From the NCBI RefSeq assembly GCF_008638345.1, contig NZ_VTVA01000004.1, positions 62,001 to 126,000 on the forward strand: a stretch of 64,000 nt of DNA, in the 5' to 3' direction. The position numbers and the translations under genes were made by a program. Below the pieces are notes generated by a model. It saw only the letters and a list, made by a program, of their open reading frames with translations. It did not search any database and was not told the origin of the DNA. This DNA comes from Pseudomonas saliphila (GTDB lineage: Bacteria; Pseudomonadota; Gammaproteobacteria; Pseudomonadales; Pseudomonadaceae). This document shows positions 35,585 to 44,510 of this stretch, one piece after another (position 1 is the stretch's first letter; every line of letters begins with the position of its first letter).

Positions 35585-36424
35585 ATGTCGTCATCTTTCA
35601 CTATCCGCCCCCTCGGCCCCAATATTGGGGCTGAAGTGCTTGATCTGGATTCGGCTTCAGTCTTTTTGCCAGAAACGCTAGCCGCTCTTGAGACGGCACT
35701 TTACAAACACGAAGTCATCATACTTCGCGCGCCTGATCTACGGCCCGAACAGCACCTGGCGATAGCAAAGCATTTCGGTGAACCCGAAGTGCACACATTT
35801 TATCCCAACCTGGGCGAAGGCTTTGAACAGATCACCGTGATCGACTCCAAGCTGGGTGATCGCGCTGATATGTGGCACCACGACGAAAGCTTTCTGGGCA
35901 GCCCGCCGATCGTCACCATGACTCACGCTCAGATTCTTCCGCCGTGTGGCGGCGACACCTGCTGGATCAGCATGACCACGGCCTACGACGCGTTGTCCGA
36001 ACGAATGAAACATTACCTCGAAGGTCTCAGCGCCTGGCATGACATGAACGGACCGATGACCGCAGCGCTGCGCCAGGGCGTGGTCACGCATGAACGCTAT
36101 CTCGAAGTCATCAGCATGAACCGACGGCATCTGCACCCGCTGGTTATTCAACATCCGGATACGGGGCGCAAAGCGTTGTATCTGAGCCCCACCTATACTA
36201 CTCATATCGACGGTCTGGCGATCGCCGAAAGCGACGCGATCCTCAGCTACCTGCACGCCCATTGCCAACATGTCAACTTTGGATTCCGCCACCGGTGGTC
36301 CGTTGGTGACATGGCGATCTGGGACAACCGTAGCGTACTCCACAACGCCATCCTGGATTATCAACCACACCAGCGGCGGATGCAGCGTGCTTCGGTATTT
36401 GCCCGCGGGGCTTTCCACGCGTAA
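35585..36424 (+). CDS. TauD/TfdA-type Fe(II)/2-oxoglutarate dioxygenase
   Basis: A 279-residue dioxygenase. The iron triad is visible as His98 and Asp100 in MWHHDESF and the distal His in DNRSVLHNA; the Arg in RRMQRASV would bind 2-oxoglutarate. Such enzymes hydroxylate a carbon next to a sulfonate, sulfate ester, aryloxy or similar group, splitting it off. With a sulfotransferase operon nearby, an alkyl- or steroid-sulfate substrate is an option but not shown. GGGAG ribosome site. It heads a three-gene operon. Confidence 0.87.
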   Translation: MSSSFTIRPLGPNIGAEVLDLDSASVFLPETLAALETALYKHEVIILRAPDLRPEQHLAIAKHFGEPEVHTFYPNLGEGFEQITVIDSKLGDRADMWHHDESFLGSPPIVTMTHAQILPPCGGDTCWISMTTAYDALSERMKHYLEGLSAWHDMNGPMTAALRQGVVTHERYLEVISMNRRHLHPLVIQHPDTGRKALYLSPTYTTHIDGLAIAESDAILSYLHAHCQHVNFGFRHRWSVGDMAIWDNRSVLHNAILDYQPHQRRMQRASVFARGAFHA

Positions 36425-36476
36425 TTCACTGATCAATCAAGCCCCCTTATACAGCGGTGGCTCAAGAGGAACATCT

Positions 36477-37247
36477 ATGTTGAAGGATTCGTTGAACCAG
36501 GATTTGCTGGCTCGCTACACTCCCAAGCCAGGTCGGCATGCGCTGCTGCCTGAGCTGACACCCCACCAGACGGTGGCACTGCTGTGCCGAGTGCTGTATC
36601 GCGAGGGTTATAACGACCACATTGCAGGCCACATTACCGTTCGCCAGGATGACGGCAGCTACCTCGCCAACCCCTGGGAACTCACCTGGGGAGAAGTGAC
36701 CGCGTCGGATATTGTTCGTCTCGATCAGACCGGCAAGGTGATCGAAGGTGAATGGAATATCACGCCAGCCATCAATCTACACATTGATGTACACGCCGCC
36801 CGGCACGATGTCGGCGTGGTGATTCACAATCATCCACAATGGGGATCGGTATGGTCGGCGGTCGGACGCATTCCGCCAATATATGACCAAACCTCCGCTC
36901 TGGTTGATACCGACCCGGTACTCTATGACGAATATCGTGGCACAGTCGAAGACATCGATCTGGGCCGCGCCTGTGTCGATGCCCTGGGTACGCAAAAATG
37001 GGCGTTGCTCGCCAACCACGGTGTACTGGTGGTGGCCAACGGCATTCGCCAGGCCCATTTGCGCGCCATTACCCTGGAGTGGCGCAGCCGTCTGGCCTGG
37101 CGTGTGGAGATGCTTGGTGGCGGCTCACCATTGCCCGCCAGTGTTGCCGTCGCGACCGGAGAGCGCACTGACTCGAATGGGTTCCCATTTCTCTGGGAAG
37201 CCATGGCTCGCGAGGAAATCCGGCGCGATCCAACCGTTCTAGAGTAA
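36477..37247 (+). CDS. Class II aldolase/adducin-family protein
   Basis: A 256-residue zinc aldolase fold: HIAGHITVRQDDG, zinc ligands His117 and His119 in IHNHPQW, and a further His in LANHGVLVV. The family covers fuculose- and ribulose-phosphate epimerases/aldolases and decarboxylases, and substrate cannot be read here. The open frame begins at 36270 inside the dioxygenase gene, but ATG 36477 with AGAGGA is the natural start. It lies between a dioxygenase and a 2-hydroxyacid dehydrogenase, so it may cleave or decarboxylate the dioxygenase product. Confidence 0.83.
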   Translation: MLKDSLNQDLLARYTPKPGRHALLPELTPHQTVALLCRVLYREGYNDHIAGHITVRQDDGSYLANPWELTWGEVTASDIVRLDQTGKVIEGEWNITPAINLHIDVHAARHDVGVVIHNHPQWGSVWSAVGRIPPIYDQTSALVDTDPVLYDEYRGTVEDIDLGRACVDALGTQKWALLANHGVLVVANGIRQAHLRAITLEWRSRLAWRVEMLGGGSPLPASVAVATGERTDSNGFPFLWEAMAREEIRRDPTVLE

Positions 37248-37327
37248 ACCTTTCGCATTGCTGAGCGGCGGCATGGCAGACAGCCAAGCCGCTGCTATTT
37301 CGTATTTCTCCGACGCGAGATAACCCG

Positions 37328-38272
37328 ATGAAACCCACCCTGTTACTGCTCTCCCAATTCCCCGATAGCTTGAATAACCGCCTGCGCGAACATTTCGATT
37401 GCCATCACCATACACAGCTCGGCGAGAACCAGACCACGGCGCTGGCCACATCCGTACGTGGCATCGTCGCAACCGCCGAATCAAGCGTGACGCGCGAACT
37501 GATTGCTCGGCTACCAGCCCTTGAAATTATCTCTGTGTTGGGTGTCGGTTACGACGGGATCGACCTTGCAGCAGCACGTGAAAACAATATATGCGTCACT
37601 CATACCCCAGGATTATCTACCGAAGACATTGCAGACTTCACCATGGCACTGTTGCTGTGCACTGCACGTCAGGTGCTATCCGGCGACCGGTTTATCCGAC
37701 AAGGCGCATGGACTGCGAGTCGCCATCCGATGACCCCGCGGGTGTTCGGCGGACGCATGGGCATTGTCGGTTTGGGTCGTATTGGCCGCGCAGTAGCCCT
37801 GAGAGCACAGGCGTTCGGTATGAGTATTGCCTACACCGGACGCACTCCAAAAGCCGATGTGAGCTATCGCTGGTGCAACGATGTGCAGTCCTTGGCGGCG
37901 AGTGTCGATTATCTGGTGATATGCGCGACCGGTGGGCCTGACACCCATGGCTTGATCAGCGCAGCCGTGCTGGCTGAACTTGGTTCCGCTGGTGTGCTGG
38001 TCAATATTGCACGTGGCTCGATCGTCGACGAGCATGCCCTGGTGGAGGCCTTACGCGACCGCACGATACTCGCCGCGGGGCTCGACGTATTTTGCCATGA
38101 GCCGCAGGTTCCGAAGGCACTGCTAGCGCTGTCAAATGTCGTGCTGACACCGCATATGGCGAGCGCGACAAACGCAACCGTGCAGGCAATGATGGATCTG
38201 ACGTTCGATAATCTAACCGCGCATTTCGCGGGAGAGGCTGTACTAACTCAAGTGAGCGATTGCTGCCCTTAG
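37328..38272 (+). CDS. D-isomer-specific 2-hydroxyacid dehydrogenase
   Basis: A 314-residue NAD(P)-linked enzyme. The nucleotide loop is GIVGLGRIGRAVALRAQAFG followed by YTGRTPK, whose Gly-Arg suggests NADP use. The catalytic Arg is in NIARGSIVDE, Glu in CHEPQVP and His in LTPHMAS. It is close in type to glyoxylate/hydroxypyruvate reductases. It ends the dioxygenase-aldolase operon and would reduce a 2-oxoacid released upstream. A strong hairpin follows. Confidence 0.87.
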   Translation: MKPTLLLLSQFPDSLNNRLREHFDCHHHTQLGENQTTALATSVRGIVATAESSVTRELIARLPALEIISVLGVGYDGIDLAAARENNICVTHTPGLSTEDIADFTMALLLCTARQVLSGDRFIRQGAWTASRHPMTPRVFGGRMGIVGLGRIGRAVALRAQAFGMSIAYTGRTPKADVSYRWCNDVQSLAASVDYLVICATGGPDTHGLISAAVLAELGSAGVLVNIARGSIVDEHALVEALRDRTILAAGLDVFCHEPQVPKALLALSNVVLTPHMASATNATVQAMMDLTFDNLTAHFAGEAVLTQVSDCCP

Positions 38273-38321
38273 CAGACCTTGCAGTGACGTTCATCATCAC
38301 ACCGCGTCCATCACCCACAAA

Positions 38322-38352
38322 TGACAAACCCCGAAAGATTCGGGGTTTGTCA
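38322..38352. terminator. Perfect 14-bp hairpin, bidirectional terminator
   Basis: TGACAAACCCCGAA (38322-38335) pairs with TTCGGGGTTTGTCA (38339-38352) around AGA. It lies between convergent genes ending at 38272 and 38403. A second hairpin, CCCCTGC/GCAGGGG at 38364-38380, follows. The T-tract is short, but stem strength supports termination in both directions. Confidence 0.75.
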
Positions 38353-38402
38353 TGGGTCTGTCACCCCTGCAAGGCAGGGGCTTCAGTCATTGCTAGATAG
38401 AA

Positions 38403-39779
38403 TCAACGTCCCATGGCTCGCAGGCGATCGGGGGTGAACATATCAGGCGACATATCGCCTTGATTCAGCACAGGGCCCTTGTCCCGCTCGTTGCTCAGCG
38501 TGTAGCCGATATAACCACCATTGTTCAGATCGTGATAGAAAGAGGCGCCGGCCTGCCAGGCGCTCGTATCTGGATGATAGTAATAGTTGACGATCGTGTG
38601 TTTCCAAAGCTCACCGCGACTGTCGTAGTTATCCGCCATCACCGCATGCCAGTTATCCTCATCGATGAACAGGCGGCGTTTGCCATACAAATGGCGGCTA
38701 TCAGGCTTGACCGTGCCTTCGACAACCCATACGCGGCGCAGCTCGTAGCGCAGATGCTCCGGGTTCGGATGATTAGGTGTCAACAGGTCCGAATAGGCTA
38801 TATCGGCGCTATGCACCTTGTAAGCGTTGGCAGGAATGAAGATTTCCTTCTTGCCGATCAGTTCCCAGTTGTAGCGATCCGGGGCACCATTAAACAAACG
38901 ATCCTCGTCAATCGTCATCAAGCCGTTACTACCACCCAGCGGTTGGTCATAACCGTAACCGGGAGCCAGACGCACACGACGCGTTCCGGTGTTATACGAC
39001 CAGGCAGTACGGTCGGCCACTTCCCAGTCATAGGGCTCGTGGTTCAAGGAGGTATTGCCGCGCTCACGCAAAGGCAACATGACCTCGGTCGTACAGTAGG
39101 CCGATACGCCCTGGTCAGTATGGGGCCGCTCAGCCGGATCAGGATTGTTTGAAGGCGCAAGACAGCGACCGTGAGAACGCCCCCAGCCTATGCCGCCCCC
39201 AGGTGTTACCGACGCAATATCGCGAACTTCGTCTTGCGTATAAGCACGATACGGCAGCTGGTGATTCCACAATACCTCACTGGCCGACTGGGGAATCGGG
39301 AAGGGGTTATGGCCCAAGCCGCTGACGCCCAAACCGTCATTTTCCAGCTTGGCATTAACGGCATTCCACTTTGCCCGCTCGCATACGAACTCGGGATAAG
39401 CAAAGTCACGATGTCCTTCGTAGACATTGATCTTGTAGGTATCAGGGTACTGCTTGAACATGCCCAGCTGGCCTTCGGTCAGGTTATCGGCGTGCTCTTG
39501 CGCATTCTGCGCAGTGATGACCAGAATCGGCTTTTCATCGGCGTATGGGTCTATCGGATGTGTACCAGGCTCAGCGTCCCAACCTGGGACTTCCCCGACA
39601 TAAATACCCTTGAACTCCGGAATGCTTCCATCGGCATTACCGGCACGCTCGGCACCCACACAGGTCAGATCCTGACCCAGGCGCTCAGCTTCTTCGGGTG
39701 ATACCGCAGCATGGGCAAAGCCCGCTGCCGCCATACTGATAACCGCTGCAATGGATAATACTGCACCGTGTTTACTCAT
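38403..39779 (-). CDS. DUF1329 exported protein
   Basis: A 458-residue protein with a clear signal peptide (about 1-24, ending FAHA). The DUF1329 family, structurally related to LolB/LppX-like lipoprotein carriers, regularly pairs with DUF1302 in genomes that degrade steroids, alkanes or aromatics. A role in carrying hydrophobic substrate across the periplasm is inferred from this. The ATG at 39779 has GGAGA; the open frame extends upstream without good signals. An operator copy lies in the 121-bp gap to DUF1302, so it may have its own promoter. Confidence 0.85.
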   Translation of the reverse strand: MSKHGAVLSIAAVISMAAAGFAHAAVSPEEAERLGQDLTCVGAERAGNADGSIPEFKGIYVGEVPGWDAEPGTHPIDPYADEKPILVITAQNAQEHADNLTEGQLGMFKQYPDTYKINVYEGHRDFAYPEFVCERAKWNAVNAKLENDGLGVSGLGHNPFPIPQSASEVLWNHQLPYRAYTQDEVRDIASVTPGGGIGWGRSHGRCLAPSNNPDPAERPHTDQGVSAYCTTEVMLPLRERGNTSLNHEPYDWEVADRTAWSYNTGTRRVRLAPGYGYDQPLGGSNGLMTIDEDRLFNGAPDRYNWELIGKKEIFIPANAYKVHSADIAYSDLLTPNHPNPEHLRYELRRVWVVEGTVKPDSRHLYGKRRLFIDEDNWHAVMADNYDSRGELWKHTIVNYYYHPDTSAWQAGASFYHDLNNGGYIGYTLSNERDKGPVLNQGDMSPDMFTPDRLRAMGR

Positions 39780-39841
39780 TATTCTTATCTCCACAGGGTG
39801 ATTGCGTCTTTCATCCATTATTGCGTCTGCCATGGCAGGCT

Positions 39842-39861
39842 CATCGTCTGATCAGACTAAA
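39842..39861 (-). promoter_or_regulatory. Shared operator before the DUF1329 gene
   Basis: CATCGTCTGATCAGACTAAA contains the 12-bp perfect palindrome GTCTGATCAGAC and matches the operator at 63617-63636 in 17 of 20 positions. It lies 63 bp before the DUF1329 start, the same spacing as at hsaC. Confidence 0.65.
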
Positions 39862-39900
39862 CAGCTGATCATCACGGGTGAAAGTCGCATTATTAGTTGC

Positions 39901-41514
39901 TCAGAATGAATACTTGGCCGAGAACGTAATGTTGTCGCGGTCGGCCAGTTGGCGGTTGTACTTAACGCTGGCGTTGCCCATATAGGCTGTATAAGTCGTA
40001 TTCAGCTCCAGGTTGCCCAGCCGCTTGAAAGTGGCTCCCAGTGAAAGGCGTTTATCGCCCTCGCCCGCGCTAATCGTGCCTTTAAGCGGCGTCATGCCAT
40101 CAACGACATGGGCCCAGTTGATCGGAACGCTGAGATCCCAACCGGAGAACACGCCTGGATAGGATAGGACTGTTTGCAGCGTGTAGGCGGTGGCGTGCTT
40201 GGTCTGCTTAGCAGTGTCGGTTTCGTATACGAAATCGTCGCTGCCATTTACCGATTCAGCGTCGTCCGCGCGTACGTGAACAACCTCGCCCACCAAGGTG
40301 GTCGAACTCGCCCAAGGCATTGCACCCATGCTCCGAATGAAGCTCAACTGCATCTGCTGCCCCGATCCCTTAGTCAGAGATGTCTGACCCGGCGAAGTCT
40401 CAACCATAATCGGCGCGCCGGAACGGTAGGACCATTCACCGCCAATCTGGGTATCACCTAAGCTCGTAGAGAAGCTGACGCCGGTGAGTTTGATGTCCTC
40501 GAAGTACTCGATTTCATAGGTTGTTGGCAGAAACGGGCTTATCGGACTCAGACCGAACCCGCCAAGCGATACGCCGCCTGGATTCTTGTCGTGATAGCGC
40601 ACGTGGAATAAGCCCAGCTCAAGACCGAGAGACGGACGGTACATGGCCCTGAAGCCGTACTGACCGTCATCCCGTGGATCATTGGTTCCCGCGTAAGCAG
40701 CGTTCATCCCAGGACCGAGGATAAGCATTTCCCTGCCCGGCCCTGTCACGTCGGACGTTGAGGTGAAGCCTCCCACAGGTACCAGCTCGTTAGGCAACCA
40801 CTCGTATTGGTAGTAGGCAGCCAGACCGAAATCCGGATTCACATCCCAGCTGGCCGATACCTGACCGATGGGTAGCAATACTTCCTTGGTTTCCACCCCT
40901 GGCTGGGACGACTTGACCACGTCAACCGGCGACTGGACACCATTCACCCCGGGGTAGAACAAACCCTCACCCCAGGCAACCATATGGCGACCTGCCTTGA
41001 CGTCCAGATATTGCTGGTTCGGCAAGGAGAAACCGGCAAACACGTAGGCATCAAGGAACCGGCTACGGCCACCGGCGTAACGCTCGGTATCACTGGTAAA
41101 TTCGTCAGGCGCGCCGAACTTGTTCAGTGTGCCGGGGGAATTATGATCGTTTTCGCGGTGATAGACATGATCATAGAAGGTGCTGGCACGCAGTACCGCT
41201 CCGTAGTTGTCCTTGCGCAGAATCATTTCAGCCAGCGCACCCACTCGGTTGGTGGTGAGCGCGTGCTTGTCGAAGTTCCGATTGCCGTCGTCGCCATTGA
41301 CGTTGCCCAACAGCTCGGAGGACTGGCCGCTCAAACGCATGCCGATCCCGTAACTGGTTGTCAACGACCAATCCAGAGTCGCGCCATTGTCGAAGTTGAT
41401 CCGCTCTCCCGCCTGCACTCCCGCAGAGGAAAACATGGCCACCGAGGCAGCGAGTGCCGCAACGGCAAAGCCTCCTGTGGTGGGGTGTGAACGCCTGTTA
41501 TTGTTGTTTTGCAT
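39901..41514 (-). CDS. DUF1302 outer-membrane protein
   Basis: A 537-residue protein with a signal peptide (about 1-35, ending VQA), alternating amphipathic strands and the outer-membrane C-terminus AKYSF. DUF1302 proteins are predicted beta-barrels and are found beside DUF1329 in steroid-degradation clusters of Pseudomonas and Comamonas, so uptake of the hydrophobic substrate is likely. It lies 42 bp after the MBL hydrolase gene and precedes DUF1329. Confidence 0.87.
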   Translation of the reverse strand: MQNNNNRRSHPTTGGFAVAALAASVAMFSSAGVQAGERINFDNGATLDWSLTTSYGIGMRLSGQSSELLGNVNGDDGNRNFDKHALTTNRVGALAEMILRKDNYGAVLRASTFYDHVYHRENDHNSPGTLNKFGAPDEFTSDTERYAGGRSRFLDAYVFAGFSLPNQQYLDVKAGRHMVAWGEGLFYPGVNGVQSPVDVVKSSQPGVETKEVLLPIGQVSASWDVNPDFGLAAYYQYEWLPNELVPVGGFTSTSDVTGPGREMLILGPGMNAAYAGTNDPRDDGQYGFRAMYRPSLGLELGLFHVRYHDKNPGGVSLGGFGLSPISPFLPTTYEIEYFEDIKLTGVSFSTSLGDTQIGGEWSYRSGAPIMVETSPGQTSLTKGSGQQMQLSFIRSMGAMPWASSTTLVGEVVHVRADDAESVNGSDDFVYETDTAKQTKHATAYTLQTVLSYPGVFSGWDLSVPINWAHVVDGMTPLKGTISAGEGDKRLSLGATFKRLGNLELNTTYTAYMGNASVKYNRQLADRDNITFSAKYSF

Positions 41515-41556
41515 AGCACTTCTCCTTGAGCAGCCTGAACTGCTTTTTTGTCGTAG

Positions 41557-42648
41557 TTAGACGTGAATGTCTTCGGCGAAAAACTGTCCCTGATCGGCGG
41601 CGCCGGCCAGGCTGTAGTGGTACGCATCTCCTCGGAGCTCTCTCACCAGCAAACCCCGGTTCAGGAGGAAATTGAGATGGGCCTGGGTCTCGCCCACAGC
41701 CATCAGCAGATCGAAACTGTTCTTGATTCTGGGAAACAACACCGGTCGCAACGCACTGGTGGTCATCGGTTGAGCAAGGGCTGCGGTTATTCGGTCAAAA
41801 TGATCGTCGTGGTGCTTCTGCAACTGCTGCAAACGATGATGGAGTCCGTGAAACGGGCGCTCGTGGGCCGGCAGCACCAATACCGAATCGGGCAAACTGC
41901 GAAACCGCCGGACGCTTTCCAGCCAATCACCCAAGGGGTTCGCTTCAGGTTCAGTGACGCCCACGCACACGCTGGAGGTGATACGCGGAAGAATCTGATC
42001 ACCGGAGATGAGCAACTGGTCCTCATCGTTGTACAGGCAGGCGTGTTCGGGGGAATGCCCGGACCCCATTACCACTCGCCAGTTCCGGTTACCAATGCGC
42101 AGTTCGGAGCCTTCACTAAGCCGCCGGAAGCTGGACGGTGCTTCTATCGAATAAAAAGTCTGGGTAAGCACCGGCCGGAAGCCGGCGATTTCTTCACTCG
42201 ACAGCCCACACCGCTGGAAGAACTGATCAAACGCCCAGTTGGGCTTGTCGCCCTTGGGCGGCGTGACGAACATCGCTTGATATTCGCCAAAGGACATATA
42301 GGCAGGGCATTGAAAGCGGTCCACCAGCCAGCCGAGCATGCCGGTATGGTCATAATGGAAATGCGTGCAGATAACCGCCAGCACGGGCTCGCCGTGCAAC
42401 GCTTCCTCAAATACCCGTTCCCATACATCCTTACTCTGATCGGTACCCAGGCCGGTATCGACCACCACCCAGCCATGCTCATGTTTCAGCAGGTAAAGGT
42501 TGATGTGATCCAGACCAAACGGCAGCGGCATGCGCAGCCAGAGAATCCCATCGGCCACTTCCTGTACCTGACCCGGGGCTGGCGGCGTTTCCCAGGGGAA
42601 GCACAGCTCGCTGTAGGATTCGCGCCCGCCCAGGGCGAGATCGATCAT
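41557..42648 (-). CDS. Metallo-beta-lactamase-fold hydrolase
   Basis: A 363-residue enzyme. The metal motif THFHYDHTG gives His96, His98, Asp100 and His101, and a second His is in GSGHSPEHACLY. The C-terminal helical part resembles glyoxalase-II-like or CoA-thioesterase MBL proteins. It overlaps the acyl-CoA synthetase by ATGA, so thioester or lactone hydrolysis is reasonable. No single substrate can be named. Confidence 0.83.
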   Translation of the reverse strand: MIDLALGGRESYSELCFPWETPPAPGQVQEVADGILWLRMPLPFGLDHINLYLLKHEHGWVVVDTGLGTDQSKDVWERVFEEALHGEPVLAVICTHFHYDHTGMLGWLVDRFQCPAYMSFGEYQAMFVTPPKGDKPNWAFDQFFQRCGLSSEEIAGFRPVLTQTFYSIEAPSSFRRLSEGSELRIGNRNWRVVMGSGHSPEHACLYNDEDQLLISGDQILPRITSSVCVGVTEPEANPLGDWLESVRRFRSLPDSVLVLPAHERPFHGLHHRLQQLQKHHDDHFDRITAALAQPMTTSALRPVLFPRIKNSFDLLMAVGETQAHLNFLLNRGLLVRELRGDAYHYSLAGAADQGQFFAEDIHV

Positions 42649-44510
42649 GCCGACGCTCCGGCAAAGGCCGGCAAGCCGTTCCGCTCCAGGGCCTCTACGC
42701 TGTATGGCACGTAGGTTTGCTGGTCGACATCCCGGATGAATAACGGCTCTCCCACCAATGCTGGGTCGTAGCCCTGACGCTGCAGCTCGATCTTGCGCAG
42801 CTTGAAGGTGGTCGTCAGGTCAGCCTGCGAAGACACGCGCACAAATACCGGTACGGCATAGTGCGGTACACGCTGTTCAACATGCTGATAAAACGCTTTT
42901 GGATCAAAGGCTTGGCCAGGCTGCATCAGAATAGCTGCCATACCAGCGCGACCTTCATGCTCAGGTACCAGCACGCCGTAGACGTTGATCAGCTCCATAC
43001 CAGGGAAATCACCGAGCGCGTCGGAAACCTCCTGGGTAGAGACGTTCTCGCTTTTCCAGCGGAAGGTATCGCCGATGCGATCAACGAAGTAGCAATAGCC
43101 ATCTTCGTCATAACGCAGCAGGTCGCCGGATGCCCACCAGGCATCACCGTCCTGGAACACATTGCGCAGGATCTTGCTTTCCGTGGCCTCGGGTGAGGTA
43201 TACCCCTCGAAGCGGCCAGCGCCGATTTCCGGATGGTCGACGATATAGCCAACCGCCTCACCTATCTCGCCAGGCTCGCAATGCACGTAGCGGCCATTTT
43301 TGTCGCGGGCGTGGCATCCAGTTTCGGGATCAAAGCGCAGCAGGCGAAGATTGGTTTTGTCCCAAAATGGTATGCGACCACAGGAACCCAGGTGATTGTC
43401 GACATTCAGTACGGCAGCGTTTGCCTCCGTCGCACCCCAGCCCTCAAATACCTCGATAGCACCGAAGCGCTCCAGCCAACGACGCCAGATCTCGGGGCTC
43501 AGGCCCGCGCCTAGCATGCAGCGCAAACTGTGCTCGCGATCATTTGCTTGCTCGGGCTTGTTGAGCAGATAACGGCAGATCTCACCGATGTACTGAAAAA
43601 TGCTCACCTGATTCTGGCGCACGTCCGACCAGAATTCGCTGGCGCTGAATTTGCGCCGGACGACGATGGATGAACCCGATGTCAGTGCTGTGGAGGTTAC
43701 CGACGTGGCGGCTGCGCCATGGTATAGCGGCAGGCAGCAATAAAAGACGTCAGCCGGGGTGACTTCCAGGGTGACGTTCATCACATCGCCCGAACTCATC
43801 CAACGCATATGGCTGTATTTAGCGGCCTTCGGTAGCCCCGTCGTTCCGGAGGTGAAGATGTACAACATGTCATCTTCGGCCTTGACTCCGGCACGCACGC
43901 TCGCGTCAGGAGCAGTGGTGTCCGCAGCCAGTACCTCGGCGTAGAACGTCTGATCGAGGTGCGCCGGTAATGGCGCTTCGGCGGGTTTTTCTGCGTCTGG
44001 AACCAGCCAGCTGGTAAAGTCCGCGGCCCCGTCGGTATCGGCGAACACCGAGATACATTCCTCGCCCACCACCACTGCTTTAGCCCGGGTGCTCTGCAGC
44101 GCATGCACCAGAGGCCTGCCGCTGAGGTTGTAATTGAGAAACGCAGTGATAGCCCCGAGTTTGGTGAGCCCGAGCCAGCAAAAGAAAAAATCCGGGCGAT
44201 TTTCCATAGCCATGGCGCATACATCACCCACCCCAATTCCTCGTACAGCGAAGACGCGGGCGTATTGATTGGCGCGCTCGTCTACCTCGCGGTAGCTGAA
44301 ATGACGGCCGCGGTAGACCAGAAAATCCTTGTCGCCATATTCGGCGACCTGCGCTTCGAATCGGTCGGCAACTGTATACGCATCCGCAGGCTTGATGCGG
44401 CTTGCCGCCGCGGAACGCAGGTCAAGCTTGCGCTGGGTTTCTTCTCGAGTAGGCATCTGATAAATGTCCGTAAGCTTTTGTTTTTGTTTGGCAACGGCGG
44501 ACTGAGTCAT
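42645..44510 (-). CDS. Acyl-CoA synthetase (FATP/very-long-chain type)
   Basis: A 621-residue adenylate-forming ligase. The ATP loop reads YIFTSGTTGLPKAAK, followed by LPLYHGAAAT, WGATEANA and the C-terminal hinge with DRIGDTFRWKSENVSTQEV. This last pattern is that of the FATP/FadD6 group that activates long-chain or bile acids. A steroid side-chain carboxylate is the likely substrate in this context. It has ATGA overlaps with both neighbours. Confidence 0.86.
   Translation of the reverse strand: MTQSAVAKQKQKLTDIYQMPTREETQRKLDLRSAAASRIKPADAYTVADRFEAQVAEYGDKDFLVYRGRHFSYREVDERANQYARVFAVRGIGVGDVCAMAMENRPDFFFCWLGLTKLGAITAFLNYNLSGRPLVHALQSTRAKAVVVGEECISVFADTDGAADFTSWLVPDAEKPAEAPLPAHLDQTFYAEVLAADTTAPDASVRAGVKAEDDMLYIFTSGTTGLPKAAKYSHMRWMSSGDVMNVTLEVTPADVFYCCLPLYHGAAATSVTSTALTSGSSIVVRRKFSASEFWSDVRQNQVSIFQYIGEICRYLLNKPEQANDREHSLRCMLGAGLSPEIWRRWLERFGAIEVFEGWGATEANAAVLNVDNHLGSCGRIPFWDKTNLRLLRFDPETGCHARDKNGRYVHCEPGEIGEAVGYIVDHPEIGAGRFEGYTSPEATESKILRNVFQDGDAWWASGDLLRYDEDGYCYFVDRIGDTFRWKSENVSTQEVSDALGDFPGMELINVYGVLVPEHEGRAGMAAILMQPGQAFDPKAFYQHVEQRVPHYAVPVFVRVSSQADLTTTFKLRKIELQRQGYDPALVGEPLFIRDVDQQTYVPYSVEALERNGLPAFAGASA

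Noticed and set aside
35440-35634. 64-codon frame in the TetR/TauD gap
   Set aside because: It overlaps operator repeats and the dioxygenase start in another frame and has no supporting signal.
36270-36476. N-terminal extension of the class II aldolase
   Set aside because: It lies inside the dioxygenase gene in another frame; the ATG with AGAGGA at 36477 is the clear start.
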